Shown piece after piece: positions 45,374-53,652 of a stretch of 64,000 nt of DNA. Origin of the DNA: Aquisphaera giovannonii (lineage in GTDB: Bacteria > Planctomycetota > Planctomycetia > Isosphaerales > Isosphaeraceae); NCBI RefSeq assembly GCF_008087625.1, contig NZ_CP042997.1, positions 3,906,001 to 3,970,000 on the forward strand, written 5' to 3'. The notes under the pieces were generated by a model. It saw only the letters and a program-made list of their open reading frames with translations. It was not told where the DNA came from and made no database searches. The position numbers were made by a program, and so were the translations under genes. Every line of letters starts with the position of its first letter. Within the stretch, counting starts at the first letter, position 1.

Positions 45374-46082
45374 GTCGCAGCGAGCCCTCTCGCACACGCA
45401 CACCGACAACCCATCACGCCAACACCCAGCTCAGTCGTCTGGATCCGTGGCAACTCTTGCCCGCGAAGCGAGCACCCTTCTCCGCACGGTTATCGCCATC
45501 GTGCGACTCCCGCTTTCTTCGAAATTTCCGCAAGGTTTTAATAAGTTCTGCCCTTCCGCCTGCTACATTCCATCAACAGTTCATGGTCCGGTTTTGGGCG
45601 CACGAGTTGCAAAATAGCTGGTCATGGAACGGGGTTGAACGATGCAACTCTGCGAGGAGTCAGGAGGCCATTGAGATGGTGATGTTGTTCTGGACGCCTT
45701 ATCACATCCTCCGTCGCTCGCTGGGCCGGAACCGACCCGGACATCCCAGGTAGACGGAACCCCGCAAGGAACTCCCCACACCCGGCGCCGCCATTCCTCC
45801 TCCCCAGCCGGCCCCGAGATCGCCGCCGGGCACGCGGCCTTCGCCATTCCATCGCTTACGTGCCGGCCGGTCGCCCTCGCTCCTCCCTCCCTCGCCACGC
45901 GCATCATTGGCTTTCCGGATTTGTTGGCGCGTGCCCCGGCCATGCGGCCATGCCGAAGGCACCAGGATCCCTTGAGATCAGGCCCGGAGTCGGTTATACC
46001 TTAGTTTTTCCCTCCGGCTTACCCGTGAGCCTGTCGGACTCTCGTGCCCCGAGGCCCCGTTTCGAAATCCCGAGGAGAGCGC
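45374..46082. other. Gene-free stretch, lower GC in first half
   Basis: About 710 bp. Positions 45460-45700 are clearly more AT-rich than the surroundings (AAATTTCCGCAAGGTTTTAATAAG) and contain short inverted pieces (GAGTTGCA near 45605 and TGCAACTC near 45645). No ORF on either strand has a recognisable domain. The right end carries the promoter candidate for the 29-residue protein. The composition suggests a remnant of foreign or mobile DNA, but no transposase is visible. Confidence 0.45.
45972..46000 (+). promoter_or_regulatory. Sigma70-like promoter candidate
   Basis: TTGAGA at 45972-45977 and TATACC at 45995-46000 are separated by exactly 17 bases. They match the -35 and -10 consensus at five and four positions respectively. 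The only gene immediately downstream is the 29-residue basic protein at 46083. This is one of few consensus-like promoters visible in a high-GC window, but it is a pattern match only. Confidence 0.45.
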
Positions 46083-46172
46083 ATGGCCAGTCGTCGCCGT
46101 GGAAAGGGCCGCCGCAAGGTCGGCCGGAAGAAGCGTCGGATGCGCAGCCGGATCCGGCACCGCAAGAAGTAA
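46083..46172 (+). CDS. Very small basic protein (29 aa), ribosomal-type composition
   Basis: An ATG at 46083 preceded by GAGGAGAG opens a 29-residue frame, MASRRRGKGRRKVGRKKRR and on to a TAA at 46170-46172. Some 18 residues are R or K. The closing pattern KKRRMRSRIRHRKK recalls small ribosome-associated proteins of the bS22/AURKAIP1 type and bTHX, but it is too short to assign. Too small for most gene callers. Supported by a good ribosome site, a promoter candidate 83 bp upstream and a strongly biased, protein-like composition. Confidence 0.65.
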   Translation: MASRRRGKGRRKVGRKKRRMRSRIRHRKK

Positions 46173-46475
46173 CGCACGCTGGAAACTGAAGCGAATCATC
46201 CCGTCCGCTCGCCGTCGGCCCCGTCGCCGCGCGGGCATGGCCCGCCAGGACGGCTCGAGCGGCACTCGACCGCTTCGTCCCGATCAACCTCCGCTTCGAA
46301 GCATGCCCCGGCGCCGGCGACTCTCGGCCCCGGGGCCTTTTTCGTTCCCGGGCCGCATGGTCGCCCCGCACCGGGAAAAACGGGCGGCGGATTTGTCTCG
46401 TCTTTGGTCGTCCTCCTAAGATGGACTTGTGAACCGTCCTCCACATCGGTCCCGGACATCTCAGAGGAGCGGGCC

Positions 46476-46772
46476 ATGCAACAATACGCCGATCATCGTC
46501 CCTCGGTGGAATTGCTCGAATCCACCCACCTGTTCCCCGGCGTCTACCAGATGAAGGCGATCGGGCGGACGGCCGGCGATTTCGAACGGCGGGTGGTCGA
46601 GGCGGTGGTCTCGCAGCTCGCCGCCCCTTCGGACCTGGACTACTCGGTGCGGAGCACGCCGGGGGGCCGGCACGTGGCCGTCACGCTGGATATCACCGTC
46701 CAGAATGCGGAGCAGGTGCGGTCCATCTACGCCGAGGTCCGCGAGCTGGAAGGGCTTACGCTCCTCTTCTGA
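46476..46772 (+). CDS. DUF493 / YbeD-like regulatory domain protein
   Basis: The ATG at 46476 gives 98 residues with the DUF493 fold: LLESTHLFPGVYQMKAIGRTAGDFERRVVEAVVS, then DLDYSVRSTPGGRHVAVTLDITVQNAEQVRSIYAEVRELEGLTLLF. The family has an ACT-like ferredoxin fold; the E. coli member YbeD lies near lipoate synthesis genes and has no assigned role. AGAGGAG precedes the start. The neighbours here do not reveal its function. Confidence 0.9.
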   Translation: MQQYADHRPSVELLESTHLFPGVYQMKAIGRTAGDFERRVVEAVVSQLAAPSDLDYSVRSTPGGRHVAVTLDITVQNAEQVRSIYAEVRELEGLTLLF

Positions 46773-46935
46773 TCGGGGCGGGTGGGCGGTCGCGAATTTG
46801 CCGCCCGCCTTCGATTTCGCTTCCCCCGGCCCTCGCCGCGGCTATGATGCTCAGGCGGCGGGGGTCGAACCTCCCGGCCGTACGTGCAACGCGGTCGACC
46901 GATCCGCATGGCCCCCCTCAGGATCCCGGGAAGCG

Positions 46936-48069
46936 ATGACCGAAGCTTCAGCGACCCGCGCGGCACAGTGGATCGACCTGGCAAACTGCGACGACCCGCG
47001 CGACGCCGTGCACCAGGCCGTGGCCTGCCTGGCGCAGGGGGGCGTGGTGGCCGTGGCGAGCGAGGCCGCCTATCTCCTGGCGGCCAGCACGCTGAACGAG
47101 GGGGCCGTGAGTCGACTCCGGGCGATCTGCGGTGCGCCGGAAGGTGAGCCGCTGCCGCTCCTGGTGCGCGGGTGCGAGGAGGCGCTCGACTGGGCGCCGG
47201 CCCTGTCCTCGGCGGGACGTCGGCTGGCCCAGAGGGCCTGGCCCGGGCCGCTGGTGCTCCGCGTCCCGTCCGCCGCCGGCGAAGGGCTCTGCGGTCGCCT
47301 TCCCCGGGGCGTCCGCGACCTGGTGTCGCCCGGGGGCGAGCTCGCCCTCTCGTGCTCGGCGGAGCCCTTCCTGCGGGGCGTGGCGGACCTCATGCCCGGC
47401 CACCTGGCCACCGGGAGGCCGGCCGAGGGCCAGGACGTGGCCCTCGGCGCCGAGTCCCTGCGCGGCCTGGCCGGGGTGGACATGGTCGTCGACTCGGGCC
47501 CGGCCCGGCCCGGCGTGGAGAGCACGCACGTCCGGCTCGAGGGCGGGGGATGGTCGATCCTCCGCCGCGGGGCCATCGACGAGCGGGCCCTGGCCCGCAT
47601 GTCCTCCGTGATCCTGCTCTTCGTCTGCACGGGCAACACCTGCCGCAGCCCCATGGCGGAGGCGATCTGCAAGGGCCTGCTCGCCCGCAAGCTCGGGTGC
47701 AGGGCCGAGGAGCTGGAGCAGAAGGGGATCGTCGTGCTCTCGGCCGGGGTAGCCACGTCCGGCGGGTCACCCGCCACGAGCCAGGCCGTCGAGGTGCTCA
47801 GGGCACTGGGAGGCAGCCTGGAATCGCACCGCAGCCGGCGGGTCACCGCCGAGCTCGTCCGCCAGGCCGACCACCTCTTCGCGATGACCATCGACCACCT
47901 CGAGGCCCTCCTGAGCGTCGTCCCGGAGGCCGAGCCGTACGCGATGCTCCTGGACCCCCACGGCCGCGACGTCCCCGACCCCTTCGGCGCCGACCAGGAG
48001 GTCTACCGCCAGACCGCCGGCGCCATCGAGGCCATGCTCCGCGAGCGGCTCCGCGAGATCGGGCTCTGA
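46936..48069 (+). CDS. Sua5/YrdC-like domain fused to low-molecular-weight protein phosphatase
   Basis: The 377-residue protein has two parts. Residues about 12-215 resemble the Sua5/TsaC (YrdC) threonylcarbamoyl-AMP synthase fold: VVAVASEAAYLLAAS and the end GVESTHVRLEGGGWSILRRGAIDE are recognisable, but the nucleotide-binding KxR segment reads ICGAPEGEPLPLL, with the basic residues missing. Residues about 222-377 are a low-molecular-weight phosphotyrosine phosphatase with the P-loop FVCTGNTCRSPMAE (catalytic C and R) and the acid loop DVPDPFGAD. The fusion is known from Planctomycetes; the phosphatase half should be active. Confidence 0.87.
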   Translation: MTEASATRAAQWIDLANCDDPRDAVHQAVACLAQGGVVAVASEAAYLLAASTLNEGAVSRLRAICGAPEGEPLPLLVRGCEEALDWAPALSSAGRRLAQRAWPGPLVLRVPSAAGEGLCGRLPRGVRDLVSPGGELALSCSAEPFLRGVADLMPGHLATGRPAEGQDVALGAESLRGLAGVDMVVDSGPARPGVESTHVRLEGGGWSILRRGAIDERALARMSSVILLFVCTGNTCRSPMAEAICKGLLARKLGCRAEELEQKGIVVLSAGVATSGGSPATSQAVEVLRALGGSLESHRSRRVTAELVRQADHLFAMTIDHLEALLSVVPEAEPYAMLLDPHGRDVPDPFGADQEVYRQTAGAIEAMLRERLREIGL

Positions 48070-48437
48070 GCCTCCGCAGCGGGCGCGGCATGCCCGCCCG
48101 TGCCCTGCACGGCGCAACCCAACGCCCGGCCACGCCGCGGCCACCCGAACGGCGAGGATCGCCCCCGGACGCCCCGGCCGAACGCCGTCGATCGGCATCT
48201 CCCCCGGCCTGCAATGCCAGGGATCGGCGGGCGACGTAAGCGTGGGCGTGGGATCGCGATGGCCGTACTTTCTGCGCCAGCCAGGGGCCACGGCCAGGCA
48301 AACGGGTCAGACGGAAATATCAAGGAAAGGCGTTCGGCCGATCTCAAATAGGGAATGGGATTGGAGGCCACCTGCCGCCGCCCTATCATCGTCCGATGCC
48401 CTTTGGTCCCGCCTTCCGTCCCCCAGGAACCAGCGCC
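48070..48437. other. Gene-free stretch upstream of SGNH hydrolase
   Basis: About 370 bp. No supported ORF, hairpin or clear promoter. The segment 48300-48345 is relatively A-rich (CAAACGGGTCAGACGGAAATATCAAGG) and may include the upstream signals of the SGNH hydrolase gene. Confidence 0.35.
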
Positions 48438-49736
48438 ATGAAGCTTCGTCATCTCGCGGCGATCGTAGGAATCGCCGCGCTGGTCGCCCCCGCCGTCGCC
48501 AGGGGCGGCGAGGGCTCGTTCTACCTCAAGGACGGCGACCGCGTCGTCTTCTACGGCGATAGCATCACCGATCAGCTCCTCTACACGACCTACACCGAGA
48601 CGTTCGTCGTCACCCGCTTCCCGCGCCTGAACCTGACCTTCACGCACTCGGGCTGGGGCGGCGACAGGGTCGGCGGCGGCGCCGGGGGCTCGATCGACCG
48701 CCGGCTGGCGCGAGACGTCGTCGCCTATCGGCCGACCGTGGTCACGATCATGCTCGGGATGAACGACGCCTCGTACCGGCCCTTCCAGCAGGACGTCTTC
48801 GACCGGTACGCCTCGGGCTACCGCCACATCGTGGACGAGCTGAAATCCGACCTGCCCGGCGTCCGGCTGACCCTGATCCGGCCCTCGCCCTACGACGACG
48901 TGACGCGCGAGCCGAAGTTCGAGGGGGGTTACAATGCCGTCCTGCTCCGCTACGCCGACTTCGTCTCCGAGCTGGCCAAGAGCAGCCATTGCGCCGTCGC
49001 CGACCTGAATGCTCCGCTCGTCGAGGCCACGAAGAAGGCCGCCGCGATCGACAAGGAGAAGGCGACCGCCTTCAACCCGGACCGCGTCCACCCCTCGCCC
49101 GCCGGACAACTGATCATGGCCCAGTCGCTGCTCAGGGCGTGGAACGCCCCGTCGCTGGTCTCGGCCGTCTCGCTCGACGCGAAGGGCGTGCGGATCATCT
49201 CGGCCGACAACGCGGAGGTCACCAACCTGGCCCGCTCGGGCGACGCGCTGACCTGGACCCAGCTTGATAAGGCCCTGCCTTTCCCGATCAGCCACAAGAG
49301 CTTCTTCGAGAACCTCGACTTCAAGGACCCGACCGTCGCCCTGGCGGTCAAGACGTCCGACTTCTTCTCGGCCCTGGACCGCCAGCCCCTCAAGGTGGAC
49401 GGGCTCGACGCCGCCGCCGAATACACGCTGAGCATCGACGGCACCCCGGTCGGGACGTTCTCGACCTACGACCTCGGCAGCGGCGTCAACCTCGCCGAAT
49501 ACAACACGCCGATGACCGAGCAGGCGCTGGCCGTCCACCACAAGACCATCGACCACACCCAGATGCACAAGTACCGGTGGCGAGAGATCCAGATGCGCTT
49601 CCAGGATGCCCCGGCGGAGTACGTCCGCTCGGCCGTCGAAGGCCTCGACGGCCTGGAGCGGACCCTCGTCGCCGAGCAGCACGCCCTCGCCCAGCCCAGG
49701 CCGCACAAGTTCGAGCTGAAGCCGAAGGCGAAATAA
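48438..49736 (+). CDS. Secreted SGNH/GDSL-family hydrolase
   Basis: The ATG at 48438 starts a signal peptide (MKLRHLAAIVGIAALVAPAVARGGE); the upstream in-frame start would add 14 residues. The 432-residue protein has the SGNH blocks: VVFYGDSITDQ (catalytic Ser), SGWGGDRVGG (Gly oxyanion), IMLGMNDASY (Asn), and FNPDRVHPSPAGQLIMA (Asp and His). A C-terminal beta-rich domain of about 180 residues follows. Family members are esterases on carbohydrates, lipids or rhamnogalacturonan. A typical planctomycete secreted esterase. Confidence 0.92.
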   Translation: MKLRHLAAIVGIAALVAPAVARGGEGSFYLKDGDRVVFYGDSITDQLLYTTYTETFVVTRFPRLNLTFTHSGWGGDRVGGGAGGSIDRRLARDVVAYRPTVVTIMLGMNDASYRPFQQDVFDRYASGYRHIVDELKSDLPGVRLTLIRPSPYDDVTREPKFEGGYNAVLLRYADFVSELAKSSHCAVADLNAPLVEATKKAAAIDKEKATAFNPDRVHPSPAGQLIMAQSLLRAWNAPSLVSAVSLDAKGVRIISADNAEVTNLARSGDALTWTQLDKALPFPISHKSFFENLDFKDPTVALAVKTSDFFSALDRQPLKVDGLDAAAEYTLSIDGTPVGTFSTYDLGSGVNLAEYNTPMTEQALAVHHKTIDHTQMHKYRWREIQMRFQDAPAEYVRSAVEGLDGLERTLVAEQHALAQPRPHKFELKPKAK

Positions 49737-49799
49737 ATCCTGGGGGGTTTCGTCCGGTCGTTTTTCGCGACCCACGAGTCGAGCGGTCCAGGCCTACTT

Positions 49800-49835
49800 G
49801 TCCCCTCCCCGCATCCGCGGGTGGGGGGAGGGGAC
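49800..49835. terminator. 11-bp stem-loop after SGNH hydrolase
   Basis: Arms 49800-49810 (GTCCCCTCCCC) and 49825-49835 are exact reverse complements around a 14-nt loop, 64 bp after the SGNH hydrolase stop. A weak T-run lies before rather than after it. Probable transcript-end structure. Confidence 0.5.
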
Positions 49836-50079
49836 GAGACAGCCCCGTCGGCCTCGGTTCTGGGTAAATCAAGGACCCAGGCGAGGGGAGGGGAGGGGAT
49901 CGAGATGAGGCGGCCTCCTCCGTCGGTACTGACGGGCCCGCGGCCGGGGGACGCGACCGGAGAATCCGGGCCCGGCTGATGACGGAGGCCGGAGGCTCCG
50001 CCCGCGCGAACCAAGCGCTTATGCGAGTGGCCACCGGTCCGGGACCTTTGCGATGACGTATCAAGTCGTCGGTTCTGTC

Positions 50080-50114
50080 TTCGGGACGACCCCACGAAGC
50101 GGGATCGTCCCGAA
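50080..50114. repeat. 10-bp inverted repeat
   Basis: Arms 50080-50089 (TTCGGGACGA) and 50105-50114 are exact reverse complements; three more pairs continue inward with a one-base bulge. Lies in the gene-free hairpin-rich stretch. Confidence 0.5.
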
Positions 50115-50171
50115 TGACCGGGGCGCCATCGCGGAGAGGTTGACACCTGGCATTGCCCCCATGCACGGGCG

Positions 50172-50193
50172 ACCACGATCGTCGGATCGTGGT
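50172..50193. repeat. 9-bp perfect stem with GTCG loop
   Basis: Arms 50172-50180 (ACCACGATC) and 50185-50193 are exact reverse complements around a four-base loop. It abuts the left end of the MITE-like element. Confidence 0.5.
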
Positions 50194-50330
50194 TCGGACG
50201 GGCGAAGACTCCAGCCTCTCACGTCAGTGCGACTTGGAGCTAGCCCCGAGGTCGACCGAGCCGGCGGGCCGGCATCGCCGCATACCAGGCCGGCTTCCGC
50301 CGGAGGCTGGAGCCTTCGCCCGCCTGAACC
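50191..50330. repeat. MITE-like element with terminal inverted repeats
   Basis: The ends 50191-50218 and 50303-50330 are 28-base inverted copies with four mismatches; the inner 20 differ at one position (CGGGCGAAGACTCCAGCCTC). The element is 140 bp with no coding capacity. A third partial relative of the right end is seen near 49985-50012 (CCGGAGGCTCCGCCCGC). This fits a small non-autonomous repeat family, but I cannot see copies outside this region. Confidence 0.6.
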
Positions 50331-50613
50331 ACCCACTCACGCGTGCTGTCACATGCTCCTGGATTCCCGGGCGATGTGTCAAAGCCTCGAATGGGGCCCT
50401 CGGCCGCACGGTCCTCGCGGGACGGGCCGGGGCGTCGTGTCCGCCTGAGGCCCTTGTCGGCCTTGCCAATTCCGCCGTGAACGTCAAATATGGTGCGGGG
50501 GTGCTCTCCTCGGAGAGCGGGCCCTGTGTGCGGCGGCCTGGCGGGGCGCCGCCACGGTGCGGCCACGGGGTGTCCCTGCCGGCCGACGACCGGTGCGGGG
50601 GAGGCGTCCCAGG

Positions 50614-51471
50614 ATGGCTGTCGCCGAAATCGGTCCCGAGAAGGGTCAGGCCCCGAGCGTCGTCTCGCCCGTCCAGCGCCTCGGGGAGCACGTCTTCGAC
50701 GCGGTCGTCGAGGTCGGGGACGTCGCCCAGTTCTCGACGAAGACGCTGGCCTGGATCTTCCGCCGGCGGCCCCGGTGGTCGGTGCTCGTGCCGATCTTCT
50801 ACGCGATCGGCGTGCAGAGCGTCTCGGTGGTGGCGATCACGGGCACGTTCATCGGCATGGTGCTGGCCATCCAGGCGTTCCACTCGTTCTCCATGATGGG
50901 GCTGGCCAGCCGGCTGGGGTCGGTGATCAACATCTCGGTCGTCCGGGAGCTCGGCCCGGTGCTGGCGGCGACCATGCTGGCGGGCCGCGTGGGCTCGTCC
51001 ATGGCCGCGGAGCTGGGGACGATGCGGGTGACCGAGCAGATCGACGCCCTCACGGCGCTGGGGACCAATCCGATCTATTACCTGGTCGTCCCCCGGTTCC
51101 TGGCATGCCTGCTGCTGATCCCCCTGCTCACCCTGATGGCCGACTTCATGGGGGTGATCGGGGGCGCCGTGATCTCGACGCAGGTCCTGGGGGTCGATTC
51201 GTTCGCCTACTGGCAGCACTCGCGCCGCTTCGTGGAGAGCCTGGACATCTTCGCCGGGGTGTTCAAGAGCTTCTTCTTCGGCGCGGCGATCGCCCTGATC
51301 AGCTGCCACCGCGGGTTCAACTCGACCGCGGGGGCCGAGGGCGTGGGCAAGGCGGCGACCGAGGCGTTCGTCTTCTCGTTCATCGCCATCCTGTTCCTCG
51401 ACTTCGTCATCGGGCTGGGCTGGAACACCGTCTATCAATCGCTCTGGCCTCAGGCCCAGGGGCTGCTATGA
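50614..51471 (+). CDS. mlaE: MlaE-type ABC transporter permease
   Basis: The ATG at 50614 (MAVAEIGPEKGQ) gives 285 residues. The MlaE permease core is clear: TGTFIGMVLAIQAFHSF, SVVRELGPVLAATMLAGRVGSSMAAELGTMRVTEQIDALTALGTNPIYYLVVPR (the EQIDAL coupling helix), and five or six hydrophobic helices. It forms the inner-membrane core of a phospholipid trafficking transporter with the next two genes. Its stop overlaps the ATPase start by four bases (ATGA). Confidence 0.92.
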   Translation: MAVAEIGPEKGQAPSVVSPVQRLGEHVFDAVVEVGDVAQFSTKTLAWIFRRRPRWSVLVPIFYAIGVQSVSVVAITGTFIGMVLAIQAFHSFSMMGLASRLGSVINISVVRELGPVLAATMLAGRVGSSMAAELGTMRVTEQIDALTALGTNPIYYLVVPRFLACLLLIPLLTLMADFMGVIGGAVISTQVLGVDSFAYWQHSRRFVESLDIFAGVFKSFFFGAAIALISCHRGFNSTAGAEGVGKAATEAFVFSFIAILFLDFVIGLGWNTVYQSLWPQAQGLL

Positions 51472-52352
51472 CCGACGGGGCGAGCCCGCCGCGGCCGGGC
51501 CCGGCGAGGCCGGATGAGGATCAGGGCGGGGGGCCGCCGGGGCCGGCCGCGCCGCTGATCGAGGTCCGCGGCGTGAGCATGCGGTTCCGGGCGCAGAGCG
51601 TTCTCCGGGACATCAACCTCGGCATCGAGCGGGGCCAGACGGTCTGCATCATCGGCGAGAGCGGGTGCGGCAAGACGGTGATGCTGAAGCTGCTCATCGG
51701 CCTGCTCCAGCCGACCTCGGGCTCGGTCCTGTTCGACGGCGGCGACATCGCCTCGCTCCGGGGCAAGGATCTGATCAAGCTGCGGCTGAGGTTCGGCTTC
51801 CTCTTCCAGATGGCGGCGCTCTTCGACAGCCTGACGGTCTACGACAACGTCGCCTTCGGCCTCCGCGAGCACCACGTCTGCGACGAGGCGGAGGTCAAGC
51901 GGATCGTCTCCACCCGGCTCCAGGAGGTGGGGCTGCCCGCCGGCCTGGAGTGGAAGAAGCCGGCGGAGCTCTCCGGCGGGCAGCGGAAGCGCGTGGGGCT
52001 GGCCCGGGCGTTGGCCCTGAAGCCCGAGGTGATGCTCTACGACGAGCCGACGACCGGCCTGGACCCGATCATGACCGACGTCATCAACGAGCTGATCCTC
52101 CAGACGAAGGAGAGCGAGAAGGCGACGGGGATCGTGGTGACCCACGAGATGAAGACCGTCGCCAAGGTGGCCGACCGGGTGGTGATGTTCTACCCCCTGG
52201 CGCGGCTCGGCCCGGACGACCCGCAGGTCATCTACGACGGCCCGCCGGAGGGCCTGGAGGACGCCGCGGATCCGCGCGTCCGCCAGTTCGTCCGGGGCGA
52301 GGCCGGCGAGCGGCTCCGGGAGATGGCCCAGCAGCGGACCGCGTCGCCGTGA
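51468..52352 (+). CDS. mlaF: MlaF-type ABC transporter ATP-binding protein
   Basis: The ATG at 51468 overlaps the permease stop and gives 294 residues. After a 30-residue G/P-rich leader come Walker A GESGCGKTVM (about residue 64), the Q-loop FLFQMAALFDSLTVYDNVAF (typical of MlaF), signature LSGGQRKRVGLARAL and Walker B VMLYDEPTTGLDP. It powers lipid transport together with the permease. The MCE protein gene follows 73 bp downstream. Confidence 0.93.
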   Translation: MTDGASPPRPGPARPDEDQGGGPPGPAAPLIEVRGVSMRFRAQSVLRDINLGIERGQTVCIIGESGCGKTVMLKLLIGLLQPTSGSVLFDGGDIASLRGKDLIKLRLRFGFLFQMAALFDSLTVYDNVAFGLREHHVCDEAEVKRIVSTRLQEVGLPAGLEWKKPAELSGGQRKRVGLARALALKPEVMLYDEPTTGLDPIMTDVINELILQTKESEKATGIVVTHEMKTVAKVADRVVMFYPLARLGPDDPQVIYDGPPEGLEDAADPRVRQFVRGEAGERLREMAQQRTASP

Positions 52353-52425
52353 ACGGACCCTCGCGCGACGGCCCCGGTGGGGCCGCCGGCCGGCCAGGTA
52401 CGGGAACCCCAGACTCGAGGCAGCG

Positions 52426-53532
52426 ATGAACGAACGGGTCATGCAGTTCCGGATCGGCATGTTCGTGATCGTCGCCGGCCTGGTGCTGACGATGCTCATC
52501 GTCTGGTTCGGCGAGTCGCCGGCGCTGCTGCGGGACCAGGCCTACCTGAGGGCCCGCTACGCGGAGGCCCCCGGCGTCCTGGAGGGCGTCGCCGTGCGGA
52601 AGAGCGGGATCCGCGTCGGCGAGGTGGTCGCCATCGCCTTCGACGAGCGCCCCGGCCAGCCCGACGGCGTGCTCGTGACCCTGGCCATCGAGCGCAAGTA
52701 TTCCATCCGCAAGGGGTCGGTGCCCCGGCTCTCCCGCTCGCTCATCGGCGACGTCTCCATCGACCTGCTCCCCGGCACGGGGGAGGGCGCGATGGAGCTG
52801 GGGCGCAAGCCGGCCGACGCGCCCGTCGTCGAGGGCGAGGTGTCCGTCGACCCCGGCAAGGCTCTCGCCGCGGCCACGCAGGCCTTCGACCAGGCCGGCG
52901 ACACGCTCCGGAGCATCAACGAGGCGGCCACCGGCCTGGCGAAGATCACCCGGAGCGCGGACAAGGTGGACGAGTTCCTGAAGACCTGGACCGACACCGG
53001 CCGCGACGTCTCCTCCGCCGGCAAGGGGATCTCCACCTTCATCAAGGACAACGAGGGGGACTTCCGCGCCGCCGTGGCCGACATCCGGAAGGTCGGTGAC
53101 AAGCTGAACGAGACGCTCGGCCCCGAGACCCAGGACGCGGTGAAGACCGGCGTCGCGAAGTTCTCCTCCGCCTCCGCCCGGCTCGACGGCGTGCTCGCCG
53201 AGTTCTCGCCCGTCTCCAAGGACCTGGGTGCGCCGGCCAGCCACGCCCCGACCACCGACGTCGGCCAGGCCGTCCGGCGGATCAATCGCGTCGCCGCGGA
53301 CCTGGAGCTGCTCTCCGGGGCGCTCCGCAACCGCCAGGGGACGCTGAACACCGACGGGACCATCCAGAAGCTGCTCACCCAGGCGGAGATCTACGAGAAC
53401 TACAACGCGATGGCCATCAACGCCACCCAGGCCCTCAACCAGTTCAAGACCATCCTCGCCACGCTGCGGGCCTTCGCCGAGCGGGTCTCGCGCGACCCGT
53501 CGGCGCTCTCCAGGGGCATGCTCCAGCGGTGA
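52426..53532 (+). CDS. mlaD: MlaD-type MCE-domain protein
   Basis: The 368-residue protein has one N-terminal membrane helix (IGMFVIVAGLVLTMLIVWFG) and an MCE domain at about residues 40-120 (YAEAPGVLEGVAVRKSGIRVGEVVAIAF; KGSVPRLSRSLIGDVSIDLLPG). The long helical tail (150-350) is predicted coiled coil and longer than in E. coli MlaD (183 residues). It likely sits in the periplasm, joining the permease and handing lipids across the envelope. With the two upstream genes this is a complete MlaFED-like core; MlaB and MlaC are not nearby. Confidence 0.9.
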   Translation: MNERVMQFRIGMFVIVAGLVLTMLIVWFGESPALLRDQAYLRARYAEAPGVLEGVAVRKSGIRVGEVVAIAFDERPGQPDGVLVTLAIERKYSIRKGSVPRLSRSLIGDVSIDLLPGTGEGAMELGRKPADAPVVEGEVSVDPGKALAAATQAFDQAGDTLRSINEAATGLAKITRSADKVDEFLKTWTDTGRDVSSAGKGISTFIKDNEGDFRAAVADIRKVGDKLNETLGPETQDAVKTGVAKFSSASARLDGVLAEFSPVSKDLGAPASHAPTTDVGQAVRRINRVAADLELLSGALRNRQGTLNTDGTIQKLLTQAEIYENYNAMAINATQALNQFKTILATLRAFAERVSRDPSALSRGMLQR

Positions 53533-53652
53533 TCGCGGCCGTCCCGGCGGGGCGGCGGCCCGCTTGACTCGGCCCCGGCGATCCGGTCTGATGGGCGGAG
53601 ATTCACCCCGGGATCTGCACCCCTCCTGTCCCACCGCCGCGGAGGCCCCGCC

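Larger units (their letters stand above)
49737..50613. other. Gene-free stretch rich in hairpins
   Basis: About 880 bp, the longest gene-free stretch here. It contains several separate inverted repeats, listed individually, and a GGGGA-rich run near 49880-49900. The overlapping ORFs on both strands show no domains. The right end carries the ribosome site and start of the mlaE-type gene. Confidence 0.65.

Noticed and set aside
45581-45943. Possible transposase remnant in the AT-richer spacer
   Set aside because: Translations on either strand give no transposase motif, and no inverted ends or target duplications are found.
49466-50176. 236-codon minus-strand frame after the SGNH hydrolase
   Set aside because: Overlaps the real gene's 3' end and hairpins; no domain and no ribosome site.
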